From Alkalilacustris brevis (GTDB lineage: Bacteria; Pseudomonadota; Alphaproteobacteria; Rhodobacterales; Rhodobacteraceae), in the NCBI RefSeq assembly GCF_003350345.1, contig NZ_QNVJ01000064.1, forward strand, positions 1 to 64,000: a stretch of 64,000 bases of DNA. The letters are read 5' to 3'. Position 1 is the stretch's first letter. Every line of letters starts with the position of its first letter. A model generated the notes under the pieces. That model saw only the letters and a program-made list of their open reading frames with translations. It did not search any database and was not told the origin of the DNA. This document shows, piece after piece, positions 45,990 to 53,956 of this stretch. Both the position numbers and the translations under genes were made by a program.

Positions 45990-46337
45990 ATGCCCGAACT
46001 GCCCCAGCTTGTCCGCCTTTACATCCGGCAGGTCGCCATCGGCTTCGCCATTGCTGCGGGCTTTGTCGCGATGCTGCTTGTGTTCAATGTCGCGAATCTG
46101 CAGCACCTGATCTTCAACACGCAGGGCGGCTGGCTTGCCCTGTTCCTGCTGTTCTTCTTCAACGGGCTGGTCTTTGCCGGGGTGCAGTTCGGCATCGCAG
46201 TGATGAGCATGGCCGAAAAGCCGCGCCCCGGCGGCGGCCACAAGCAGCCCTTGCCCATGGCCGATGCCTTCAGCCCGCAGCCCGTGCGCATTCCGCGGCC
46301 GAGCGAGGCCGCACCTGGGCGCCGCCCCGAAGGCTGA
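45990..46337 (+). CDS. Conserved hypothetical two-helix membrane protein
   Basis: 115 aa from the ATG at 45990 (MPELPQLVRLYIRQVAIGFAI). Two hydrophobic helices (~16-38 and ~45-70) and a Pro-rich cytoplasmic tail. I recall similar proteins downstream of nusB in Rhodobacterales, with no known function. Last gene of the ribB-ribH-nusB run, 146 bases after nusB. Confidence 0.7.
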   Translation: MPELPQLVRLYIRQVAIGFAIAAGFVAMLLVFNVANLQHLIFNTQGGWLALFLLFFFNGLVFAGVQFGIAVMSMAEKPRPGGGHKQPLPMADAFSPQPVRIPRPSEAAPGRRPEG

Positions 46338-46380
46338 TCGCATTGGTCGAAAGGAATGGGCGGCGGGCCCGCAGCATCCG

Positions 46381-46523
46381 TGGAGGCGTGAATTTCCCGA
46401 GAGCCTGAACATTCAGGTGGGCGCCAGGTAACGAGGCCAGGACCCCGACAGAGCCAGCCCCCTCGGAAAAACTTATCGGCCACTGGAAAAGGGCCTCTCA
46501 CGAAACGAGCAGAACCCGCCATC
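46381..46523 (-). ncRNA. ssrS: Candidate 6S RNA
   Basis: On the minus strand about 143 bases fold into one long interrupted hairpin: 5' GGATGGCG with 3' CGCCTCC, then GAGAG with CTCTC. Inside are GGCCGATAAG, like the 6S GAGCCGATA element, TCTGTCGGGGTCC, like the 6S CUCGGUCC strand, and a CCTGAATGTTCAGG stem-loop at the place where 6S has its CCUUGAAC hairpin. A promoter fits the 5' end. Order and length match alphaproteobacterial 6S, a mimic of open promoters that binds RNA polymerase. Recognised by eye only. Confidence 0.55.
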
Positions 46524-46527
46524 CACA

Positions 46528-46556
46528 GAGATAGGCCCAGCCGGGCGCCACTGCAA
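46528..46556 (-). promoter_or_regulatory. Promoter of candidate 6S RNA
   Basis: On the minus strand: -35 TTGCAG (46556-46551), 17-base spacer, -10 TATCTC (46533-46528). The predicted start, about 46521-46523, coincides with the first base of the RNA's closing stem. Confidence 0.5.
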
Positions 46557-46594
46557 GGGTTGCCTTGTGTTCATGACTTGTTCATATTTTCCCC

Positions 46595-47050
46595 ATGCCG
46601 CAGGATAACCTACAACTCGCCCCCGGTCAGCGCATCGCGCGCGGCGTCTGCCGGCATCTGGCGGGCCACGGTTTTGCTTGCGTGGAAGAGTTGGCGCCCG
46701 CAACCGGGCTGCGCGTCGATGTCATGGCGCTGGGGCCAAAAGGCGACATCTGGATCGTCGAGTGCAAGTCCGGTCCGGCCGATTTTCGCGCTGACAGGAA
46801 ATGGATGCACTACCTGCCCTGGTGTGATCGCTTCTTCTGGGCCGTGGATGCCGATTTCCCGACCGAGCTTCTGCCAGCCGACAGCGGCCTGATGCTGGCC
46901 GACGCCTTCGATGCGGAGATCCTGCGCCACGGCGCCGAGGCGCGGCTGGCCCCGGCGCGGCGCAAGGTGCTGGTACAAGCCTTCGCACGACACGCCGCGC
47001 GCCGGCTTCAGGCGCTGCGTGACCCTGGCGTCAGGGCTTTTTCGCCTTAG
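46595..47050 (+). CDS. mmcB: MmcB-family DNA repair protein
   Basis: 151 aa, PD-(D/E)xK-like fold of the MmcB group (named for mitomycin C sensitivity in Caulobacter). RVDVMALGPKGDIWIVECKSG contains the Asp/Glu-x-Lys core, and DFRADRKWMHYLPWCDRFFWAV follows. Start MPQDNLQLAPGQRIARGV. Its end overlaps the convergent DUF6324 gene by 20 bases. Confidence 0.88.
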   Translation: MPQDNLQLAPGQRIARGVCRHLAGHGFACVEELAPATGLRVDVMALGPKGDIWIVECKSGPADFRADRKWMHYLPWCDRFFWAVDADFPTELLPADSGLMLADAFDAEILRHGAEARLAPARRKVLVQAFARHAARRLQALRDPGVRAFSP

Positions 47051-47267
47051 CCGAACGCGGCTTCCTGGCAGGCTCGGGTTTGGACGTGACGGCCCGCGCG
47101 CGTTCGGCCGCGCCGATCAGTTCCTGGGCAATTTCCTCGGCCTCGTCAGGGTCGAAATCCAGCGGCAGATCGATACCGTCGCCGGTGACGAAGATTCGCA
47201 CCATTCCCAGCGTGGTCGGCCCGATCTGAAGCCCCGCTGCCACGTCGCTTTCGCTGTCGATGCCCAT
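47031..47267 (-). CDS. DUF6324-type small protein
   Basis: 78 aa from 47267 (MGIDSESDVAAGLQIGPTTLGMV), with GGAGAG ahead. An acidic middle (DFDPDEAEEIAQELIGAAERARA) and a Lys/Arg/Pro-rich tail. It matches, from memory, a small conserved protein of Rhodobacterales; function unknown. Convergent with mmcB, and 119 bases from tRNA-His. Confidence 0.8.
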   Translation of the reverse strand: MGIDSESDVAAGLQIGPTTLGMVRIFVTGDGIDLPLDFDPDEAEEIAQELIGAAERARAVTSKPEPARKPRSAKAKKP

Positions 47268-47385
47268 ATCGCTCTCCGCCTGTGGCCCATGCCTGTCACG
47301 ACAGCCGCAGTTACGCCCCTTCGCCGCCGTTTTCAAGCGCGCGCCCCTTGCATTCAGCCGGACCCGGCGATAAATCACCGCCAGT

Positions 47386-47462
47386 GCCGCCTTAGCTCAG
47401 TTGGTTAGAGCACCAGATTGTGGATCTGGGGGTCGCCCGTTCGAGCCGGGCAGGCGGTACCA
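47386..47462 (+). tRNA. tRNA-His (GTG)
   Basis: GCCGCCT pairs with AGGCGGT; anticodon loop TTGTGGA gives GTG. Discriminator A, CCA encoded. The end pair is G1-U72 with A73, and no G-1 is encoded opposite a C73; this is the known alphaproteobacterial exception for tRNA-His. T-stem GCCCG/CGGGC. The 3' half is the left end of the 10.2-kb integrative element. Confidence 0.95.
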
Positions 47463-48599
47463 TCCAACATCTTGAGTTCCTTTCGGTTTTGTTATCGCGG
47501 CGCGATCCGCAACTGGTGTGGTTTGCAGGCGGTTTGCAAAAGCCGCGCTGGGCGAGGCCTCGAAAGCCCGCATCGCCGCCACAGCTGCGGCCTTGGTGCG
47601 CTTGCGGTATCGTTCGAGAATCGAGTGCGCGCTTTTCAAAGTGTGGCCCGTAATCGCGCATATGTGGCCTATCTCGCAGCCTTCGGCCTCGAACAGGAGC
47701 GTAACTGTCGTCCCGCGCAGATCACGCAGCTGCAGCCGCTCGGCTGGATCGGCACGCCAGAGACCGGCCACCTTCATGTGCGCCGCCCAGGCTTTCGAGA
47801 GCGCCTTGTCATTGCCATCGGTGAACCACGGGCGGCCGTCGGCCCTGGTCAGTATGTAGGGGCCGGATCGCGGCATAGCTTCGAGCATTTGGCGCAGCGC
47901 TCTGGTACAGGGAATTTCGACAGGCTCACCCGTCTTGCGTTGGGTCAGTCGGATCACCTCGCCGTCGTAGTCTGCCCAGCGCATGCGGATCACGTCACCG
48001 TAGCGCTGGCCCGTATGCATGAACAAAATCATGGCCCGCTGCAGTTCGACCGGAGCCCCGTCCATGAACCGCGTCACGTCCGCCTCGGTCCAGATCACAT
48101 CCGAGCGATCGCCATGGTGCTGTCGTTCGAAACCTTCCGAAAGCGGGTTGACCCGGATACGGCCACGCCTCTTGGCGCGCTTCAGGATCATGGATAGCAG
48201 TTGCATGGCATTGTCTGCCTCGCGCGGCGTGTCGAGCCCCTGCTCTTCGTGCCAGTCGAGGAACACGCCGGCAGCCTTTGGCGAGTCGAGCGCCCGCAAT
48301 GGCATGTCTCCGAAGGCCGACTCGAGCTTACCGCAAAGGCGGCTATACTCTCGCTGTGTGCTGGGCGCCTTCTTGGCGAAATGCGCGCTGCGCAGATACT
48401 CAGCAAGTTCATTTGCCAGCGTTGCGGCCCGCTTAGGGCGCAAGGCCTCCGCCTCTGCATAGGCACGCAGAAACTCGGGGCTGCCCGGCTCACCCGGCAA
48501 TGCCGTTTTGGTTCCACGGTGATAGCGATAAACGCGGATCTCGCCACTCGCGAGCCTCTTCTTGGTCGTGTTGATGCCACCAACCTTAATCCGCACCAC
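47397..48599 (-). CDS. Tyrosine integrase of the tRNA-His element
   Basis: About 400 aa from a GTG at 48599 (or 48596), preceded by GAGG; starts VVRIKVGGINTTKKRLASG. Core-binding domain ~70-165, catalytic domain from ~180: first Arg in HTGQRYGDVIRMRW, HxxR box written RDLRGTT (its first His is Arg), GH in AITGHTL, and Tyr in ILERYRKR. The last ~20 residues (PGSNGRPPDPQSGALTN) are antisense tRNA-His, so the gene crosses the attachment core, and its stop lies in the tRNA D-arm. In the circular form the end would change from GALTN to DPED. Confidence 0.9.
   Translation of the reverse strand: MVRIKVGGINTTKKRLASGEIRVYRYHRGTKTALPGEPGSPEFLRAYAEAEALRPKRAATLANELAEYLRSAHFAKKAPSTQREYSRLCGKLESAFGDMPLRALDSPKAAGVFLDWHEEQGLDTPREADNAMQLLSMILKRAKRRGRIRVNPLSEGFERQHHGDRSDVIWTEADVTRFMDGAPVELQRAMILFMHTGQRYGDVIRMRWADYDGEVIRLTQRKTGEPVEIPCTRALRQMLEAMPRSGPYILTRADGRPWFTDGNDKALSKAWAAHMKVAGLWRADPAERLQLRDLRGTTVTLLFEAEGCEIGHICAITGHTLKSAHSILERYRKRTKAAAVAAMRAFEASPSAAFANRLQTTPVADRAAITKPKGTQDVGWYRLPGSNGRPPDPQSGALTN
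47414..47463 (+). repeat. Left attachment repeat (functional tRNA-His 3' half)
   Basis: Runs from the anticodon stem to just past CCA. It differs from 57587-57636 only at 47435 (G vs C) and 47451 (C vs G), which pair with each other in the T-stem. Confidence 0.92.
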
Positions 48600-48807
48600 G
48601 CCGTCCTCTTTGCCATCGGTCCAGTGCCGCGTCAGCTTCCGATTCGACCGCACCAGCGAATTGCACCTTAATGATCTTTCCCGGCTCGATCGTGAAGCCA
48701 GAGATGGGTAGACCAGTACGACGAGCCGTTTCGAGGACGCGCTCGATTTCCTGCCGGGTCGCCAGACCGACATTCTTCGCTCGCTTTCTCTTCGCGCCCT
48801 CGGTCAT
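48586..48807 (-). CDS. Small hypothetical protein upstream of integrase
   Basis: 73 aa, MTEGAKRKRAKNVGLATRQ..., with AGAGG before the ATG. A basic N-terminus followed by an alpha/beta segment (ISGFTIEPGKIIKVQFAG). It overlaps the integrase start by 14 bases, so the two are co-translated. The position suits an excisionase or directionality factor, but no winged-helix motif is evident. Confidence 0.65.
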   Translation of the reverse strand: MTEGAKRKRAKNVGLATRQEIERVLETARRTGLPISGFTIEPGKIIKVQFAGAVESEADAALDRWQRGRRGAD

Positions 48808-48817
48808 TTGTTACCTC

Positions 48818-49081
48818 TTACGCGCGCCCCGCCACTGGCGCAGCGGCCAGGCGGCAATCGTCATGGCTCGGCAAGTGCTCGACCTTGTCGGCCGACTCCC
48901 TGGCGCATTGCGTGGCCACGTCTCCGCCATGCGAGGTGGCGATCAGCGCCAAAGCCGAGGAATGCAGCCCGGCGAGCACTAGGTCGGGGTGGAGGCCACG
49001 AACCATGATAAGCTGCGCGGCCAGGTCATCGAGTGCGGCGGAAACCAGCTTCGCGGCTTGATCCTGCTGCTTGTCATCCAT
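48818..49081 (-). CDS. Small hypothetical helical protein
   Basis: 87 aa, MDDKQQDQAAKLVSAALDD..., with CGGAG before the ATG at 49081. Largely helical and acidic at the start. Lies between the capsid fusion and the integrase in the same direction. No family recognised. Confidence 0.6.
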   Translation of the reverse strand: MDDKQQDQAAKLVSAALDDLAAQLIMVRGLHPDLVLAGLHSSALALIATSHGGDVATQCARESADKVEHLPSHDDCRLAAAPVAGRA

Positions 49082-49231
49082 CGTCTCTACTCCGTTACAC
49101 CCCCGGCCACCGGCGCGGCGGCCGGGGTCTGTGATGCCTCACGCCGAGGAGGCTGACGCGGCACCTGCGGGTGTTTTTCGCCACCGCCCGCCGGGCGGCC
49201 GGCCCACGAAGGCCGGCATGCCATTCATGCA

Positions 49232-51181
49232 TCAGGCTCCTGGGTTCATGACCCAGCCGCGCCAGTCGACGAAACCGGCGGCGAAATCGATCCGCCCTTT
49301 GACCTCCATGCCGTCGACCTCGAAGCCCATCCGCGTCTCGATCTGGGGCCCGCGCTGGCCGCGCAGGTAGCCATGGATCAGCGCTTCCGGGCGCCCCGGC
49401 TCGGCGGCCAGATACCAGCGCGTCTCGCTCGCAAGGCGCGGCTCGACGATCACCTCGAGCCGGCGCGCAAAGGGGTTCACGTTCTGGACCTCGGCCGCGT
49501 AGAGCTGCGAGGTGGCCTGCAGCGCCTCGGTTTCCTTCTCCGGGCTGACAATGATGTAGCGCGGCACCACCGCGATCACCTCGCCGCCCATGCCGCGCTG
49601 GCGGCGCAGGATCACCATCGCCTCGGAGAGCGCGTCGATATCGATCACGGAAGCCTGGCCGATGTTGACCCGATCCTCGTGGAAGACCGGCAGGGTATCG
49701 GAAAGCGTCGGGCCGGTCCCGGCGTTGTCCTCGAACAGGCCCACCAGCAGGCCGGCCTCGGTTTCCGCCGCGCCGGTGCCGAGAATGCTCGTGATCTTGT
49801 CGAAGGCCCCCTCGGCATCGTTGACCAGCGCCTGGCGCGTCAGCGCGAAGATGCGCCCATAGGTCGCCAGCCGCGTCTTCTCGCCGCTGTCTTCGAGCGT
49901 GCCATACTTGAACTCGCCGCTCTCGAGCGTCTTCTCGAAGGTCATGCTGCCCTGCAACCGGGCGCTGGTCACCTCGCGGAAGTCGTCGAAGGTGCGCTCG
50001 CGGCTCACCCGCTTGAAACCCGAGGCCGCGGCCTCGTAGTGATCGAGCACCCGTAGGTTCGCGACATTGGCAAGGATAGCCGGGAAGTCGCTGGTGGAAT
50101 GGTAGCCCACCCCCGAACGCATCTGCAGAGCGATCTGCAGCGCCTTGGCCGGCCCGCCCTGCACCCTGATATCGTGGATGCGGCAGAACTCGGCCGCCAT
50201 CTCGGGCACCGTCATGCCGGCGAAGTCGCGCGCGTCCTGCGAGCACTCGTGCCGCGCGGGATCGAGCCGGTGCAGCATGGCTCCGCTCATGGCGCGGGCC
50301 AGCAGGCCGTCCCGGTTGTTGCCGGTGATGGAAGGCTCATGCGAGCGGCCCTGCATCGGATCGCGGTCGGCCAGCTTGTCGAGGATTTCGTGGCGGGCCT
50401 CGGACTCGCTCAGGCCGCGCCCGATAAGGTCTTCGGCCAGGTCGTCTCCGAAGTTGTGGTGCGCCACCAAGGCGCGGATCGTGGACGCCGCGCTGGGCAC
50501 GGTGTTGGCGCCGGCATCCGGCGTGGTCGTTGCATGTTTCATCGGTTTCTTTCCCTGCTCGAGAATTTCCGGCGCCTCGCCGGCATGGTCGCCGCGGATC
50601 CCTGCGGCCGGGTCGGCGCCAATTGCGACGGCCGAAATTTCCAGCGGCTCCCAATCGACAGCCCGGTAGAGCGCTCGCTCGCCCCCGTCGTTCCGGTCAG
50701 CCTTGGCGACACGCTCAAACTTGTGCACGCGGTAGCCTACGCTCACGCGCCGGATGATCCCGGCCTTGATGTCGCGCCAGAGCGACTCGACCTCGTCCCG
50801 ATCCGACAGCCGGATCGTGGCGTAGCCCTTGCCGGACTCGATGCGAACGCTGCCTTCGACAACTACCCCCAGCACCGCGCCGAGGTCATGGGCGCGATGC
50901 GTTTCCAGAAACGGGGCGCCGCTGTTGAGCGCCTCGAGGCGCAGCGCCTTGTCATCGACGACCAGTTCCTCGTCGTATTCCTCGTCGCGCATCCACGAAT
51001 AGCGCCGCACCATGGCGCCGGTGGTCCAGACCACCTCGAAGGTGCGCTGGGCATCATTGACCGTGGCCGGCGCTACGGCCGCCGCCCGGGTAGCGATCGC
51101 GCCCGTAAGCTGCGGTCGACCTACGAGCTGCTCGTTCATTGTCTGCCTCCAATGATCGTCCATTGTTTCGCTGATCGTCAT
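49232..51181 (-). CDS. Prohead protease / major capsid protein fusion
   Basis: 649 aa. Residues ~45-215 are an HK97-type prohead protease (S78-like): His95 in FLETHRAHDLGAVLG and Ser147 in IIRRVSVGYRVHKF are the likely catalytic pair. Residues ~216-649 are the major capsid protein: a helical delta-like segment, then LQGSMTFEKTLESGEFKYGTLEDSGEKTRLATYGRIFALTRQALVNDA and the closing FVDWRGWVMNPGA. The ATG at 51181 overlaps the upstream stop (ATGA) and has GGGAGG; a second start at 51139 also has GGAGG. The protease would cut itself away during head assembly. Such fusions are known in phages and alphaproteobacterial islands. Confidence 0.88.
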   Translation of the reverse strand: MTISETMDDHWRQTMNEQLVGRPQLTGAIATRAAAVAPATVNDAQRTFEVVWTTGAMVRRYSWMRDEEYDEELVVDDKALRLEALNSGAPFLETHRAHDLGAVLGVVVEGSVRIESGKGYATIRLSDRDEVESLWRDIKAGIIRRVSVGYRVHKFERVAKADRNDGGERALYRAVDWEPLEISAVAIGADPAAGIRGDHAGEAPEILEQGKKPMKHATTTPDAGANTVPSAASTIRALVAHHNFGDDLAEDLIGRGLSESEARHEILDKLADRDPMQGRSHEPSITGNNRDGLLARAMSGAMLHRLDPARHECSQDARDFAGMTVPEMAAEFCRIHDIRVQGGPAKALQIALQMRSGVGYHSTSDFPAILANVANLRVLDHYEAAASGFKRVSRERTFDDFREVTSARLQGSMTFEKTLESGEFKYGTLEDSGEKTRLATYGRIFALTRQALVNDAEGAFDKITSILGTGAAETEAGLLVGLFEDNAGTGPTLSDTLPVFHEDRVNIGQASVIDIDALSEAMVILRRQRGMGGEVIAVVPRYIIVSPEKETEALQATSQLYAAEVQNVNPFARRLEVIVEPRLASETRWYLAAEPGRPEALIHGYLRGQRGPQIETRMGFEVDGMEVKGRIDFAAGFVDWRGWVMNPGA

Positions 51182-51708
51182 GACTGCGCCTCCCCGCGAT
51201 CGAGGCCCAGCTCATCCGCGCGGGCGAGCACCGTCAGAGCCGCCGCGGTGACGTTTACCAGCGCCAGCACTTTCACCGGATGCGCATTGCGCAGGGCCTC
51301 CGAGGTCGGGTCGGCCAACTGCGCAGCGATGAAATCCTGCAGTTCCGCCACCGGTCCTGCGAACCACCCCATCCATCGCTCGACTTCACCGTGGCGATCC
51401 GTGCCGGCAAATTCGATGGCCCCTATCCATGCCGCGACCTCGAGACCCACCACGTCGTTCGGGTGCGTGCCGTATCGCGTGCTGAGATAGCCCCACGCGT
51501 TGGAAACCATTCCGGCCGCATCATCGGGCCCGATTCCCCCGCTGGGTCCGTTTATCGCCGCGTCCTGTATGCGCAGCCGCCACGCGTGGCTGATGTCGAG
51601 CTCTGCGCGAAACCCCGGATTCGGGTAAGGCAGCTGCGCCCGATCACGGAGCTGGTGCAGCCGTTTCGTCGTGATCCCGGCGCAAAGCGCCACCGCTGCT
51701 GGTTTCAT
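51178..51708 (-). CDS. Hypothetical protein with N-terminal HTH-like motif
   Basis: 176 aa from 51708 (MKPAAVALCAGITTKRLHQLRD), with GGAGG ahead. The first ~40 residues resemble a MerR/excisionase-like helix-turn-helix. The rest (YLSTRYGTHPNDVVGLEVAAWIGAIEF) is unrecognised. Coupled to the capsid fusion by ATGA. It could be a packaging (small-terminase-like) or regulatory protein; neither is shown. Confidence 0.6.
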   Translation of the reverse strand: MKPAAVALCAGITTKRLHQLRDRAQLPYPNPGFRAELDISHAWRLRIQDAAINGPSGGIGPDDAAGMVSNAWGYLSTRYGTHPNDVVGLEVAAWIGAIEFAGTDRHGEVERWMGWFAGPVAELQDFIAAQLADPTSEALRNAHPVKVLALVNVTAAALTVLARADELGLDRGEAQS

Positions 51709-51750
51709 GGCCGCCTCCATTTGCTGGATAGCATCTCGCAAGCATCCCAC

Positions 51751-52380
51751 CCGGTCAATACCCCAACTGAGGACAAGCCGTGGCAGTGCTCCAAAGCTCC
51801 GGTATGCTCAGGTTTTCAATTGCTTGCATTACTAGGAAGCCTTGCGCAAATATCATTGGCCGCCCATGGAGCGTGACCTTTCTTGTCGGCCCCGAGGCAC
51901 CGCCAGGCCGGCGCGCAGAACCATAATGGTCAAGGATCGGAGCGAGCGCAGCGCGCGGCACGCAGGGAAAAATGCTGTGGAAATGGCTTGCACCCCCCTG
52001 CCCTCCCCGCTTGGGTCCTTCCTGGCGCGCGACGTATGCGGGGGGCAGAGGCGCTATAAGCCGCTAGCGGCAAACGAAAATTCTGGGTTCGCACTTTGGG
52101 TTCGCAGGTTCGCACCTACCACGCACCACCAGAAAACGAGGATGGACTGTGGGGCGCTTGAGACCGCAGCCCTTCCCCTGGGGCGGCTTCTTCTGGGCGA
52201 GCATCTTGTTGCAGAAAAGGACATTGAGATGACCTGCGGCGAAGTCGACGTCGTGGCGCGAGCCATCCAGGCCGTGCCCAAACGACTTTGACGAGGCACA
52301 CACGAGGCGCATCAATTTTCTTCCCGACGGCCTTTCGGTCGCCAAGCTCCTTGCAATGGAACAGCGGTGAGTCAACACTG
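51751..52380. other. Non-coding left edge of cargo zone, with GGTTCGCA repeats
   Basis: 630 bases without a recognisable gene. Three copies of GGTTCGCA at 52086-52093, 52099-52106 and 52107-52114. Several short frames read through but none has a ribosome site or family look. Possibly a decayed gene; it separates the capsid block from the cargo. Confidence 0.4.
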
Positions 52381-52422
52381 ATGCTCAGAACCACAGAACT
52401 ACGACACGGATGTCACCTAAGC

Positions 52423-53346
52423 ATGCTCCAAAGACTCTTCACGGCGCTCACGACGACACTGTTTCTCGCCCCGCTAGCCACACCGGCGCTGGGAAACATC
52501 CCACAGCCTGTGATCGAGCAATGCAATGCGACTGCGACAGCGTCGAGCCTGCCAGATTGCCTGAAGGATGGTGCCATCGCATATGAAATGCTTGAACTTG
52601 TGCGCTCTGAAGATTTCTACGGATCCGCCGCGGCGCCCGTCATCTCGGAATGCGAAGACCGCAACGAGACCTTCTCGACAACGTGGTCGTGCTTTCAGCG
52701 CGCCGCTGACAATGCGGCTGAAACCCGAGGCCTCATCGGTGTCGACAACATCGCCGATCGCTGCATCGCAGGCATCTCGGACGAAGCACTCGCACCCCGG
52801 ATCCGCGAGATCTACCGGGAGCGACGGAGACAACTCTATCCCAACGGAGGGTTCTACTCCGGCAATATGTTCTACCCCTTCCAGGGCTGCCCGGAACCCG
52901 TGGAGCCCGAGGGTTCTGCTTCGGCCGACACCGTACCTGAACCAGACGAGACGGCCAGTATCGGCCCAGATGGCTGTGCCGCCCTTAATGAAATCGAGGC
53001 GATCATCGCATCGCGATCGGCCGGGAAGCTTCGAGAGCTCAGCGCGGAACTGCGGGACATTGGTGATCCCGACGCGCGCGAGCTTGGCGCGGCAACTGGG
53101 CTTTCAGAGGGTGCGGCGGACTACGTCCTGAGCGGCGATGATGATCGCGGCTGGACAATCGCCGCAACATTGGGTGTGTTTCTTCGGGCTCACCATCCCG
53201 AGCTTCTCATGGAGTTCTTCCAACAACACGAAACCACATCACCACATCCTGGCGCTGACATGGGCGATGCGATGGCCCAGGCCTTCGTGACAATGATCAT
53301 CGACGCCGCTGACGATCGGTTTAGGAGTGAATGCGGCGCGAGCTAG
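52423..53346 (+). CDS. Hypothetical exported protein (cargo)
   Basis: 307 aa from the ATG at 52423, which gives a clean signal peptide (MLQRLFTALTTTLFLAPLATPALG); an in-frame ATG at 52381 would add 14 residues and has GGTGAG before it. The mature protein is Cys-containing (VIEQCNATATASSLPDCLKDGAIAYEM, later RNETFSTTWSCFQRAA), acidic and helical, with a Pro/Glu/Thr linker near 165-185 and a second helical domain after it. No family recognised. It is on the opposite strand to the element backbone, as cargo often is. Confidence 0.65.
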   Translation: MLQRLFTALTTTLFLAPLATPALGNIPQPVIEQCNATATASSLPDCLKDGAIAYEMLELVRSEDFYGSAAAPVISECEDRNETFSTTWSCFQRAADNAAETRGLIGVDNIADRCIAGISDEALAPRIREIYRERRRQLYPNGGFYSGNMFYPFQGCPEPVEPEGSASADTVPEPDETASIGPDGCAALNEIEAIIASRSAGKLRELSAELRDIGDPDARELGAATGLSEGAADYVLSGDDDRGWTIAATLGVFLRAHHPELLMEFFQQHETTSPHPGADMGDAMAQAFVTMIIDAADDRFRSECGAS

Positions 53347-53478
53347 GGCGGACTCCGGACCTTCTCTGCGAGTGCGAGCTAACAAAGCCCGCGCACAGAA
53401 AGCCGACATTCAGAAGAGGCCGAACTCAAACAGTGGACTGCCGTGCCGCAAGACGGCGACGTGACCACCGCGGACGGT

Positions 53479-53706
53479 TCAGGCCACAGTGCGCTTGGAG
53501 TTGGTCAAGTAGGTCTCTTCAGAAAAGACCCCTTTATAGAGGCTTTCCTCCAGGAAGCTGAGGACCGTTTTTAGGTCGCGCTTGACGGAGGGTAGAACAA
53601 CGCGACCACCGTCTTCGTCAAGCGTAAGCCCTACGGTATTTGCACGGGCGATCTCTGCGGCATCATAGTCTACCAAGATTCCCGATTTATGGATTCCCCG
53701 CATCAA
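53479..53706 (-). pseudogene. C-terminal fragment of a DUF4868/KwaB-like protein
   Basis: 75 codons without a proper N-terminus. The end, RVVLPSVKRDLKTVLSFLEESLYKG followed by YLTNSKRTVA, resembles from memory the conserved C-terminus of DUF4868 proteins such as KwaB of the Kiwa anti-phage system. The upstream part of the gene is missing (the region 53707-53790 is non-coding). Most likely a decayed defence gene. Family identity is tentative. Confidence 0.4.
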
Positions 53707-53766
53707 TTTTCAGCAGCGTTCATCCATCTGGTTGTCGAAACCGTCTCGGCTCAATTGATATTACTG

Positions 53767-53797
53767 CGCATTGAGCAACTACCAGCTGCTCAATGCG
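53767..53797. other. 11-bp perfect hairpin in cargo zone
   Basis: CGCATTGAGCA / TGCTCAATGCG with a 9-base loop, between the DUF4868-like fragment and the PIN gene. No T-run. A 31-codon frame starts at 53793 in its right arm (MREIPSIRQALADINEVEKD..., ends 53888) and looks protein-like, but is probably a remnant. Confidence 0.4.
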
Positions 53798-53956
53798 GGA
53801 AATCCCTAGTATCCGCCAGGCGTTAGCTGACATTAATGAGGTCGAAAAAGACTTCTTGACAGGATTTAGGGAATTCAAGCGCCCCTAGATTTAAAAACTG
53901 ATTTCAATCGCCCATTACGCACTCTCATGAACCCAGCGCGAACAGTCAGATCGCCA

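Noticed and set aside
53793-53888. 31-codon gene MREIPSIRQALADI...
   Set aside because: Looks protein-like but has no ribosome site, and its start sits in a hairpin arm; treated as a remnant.
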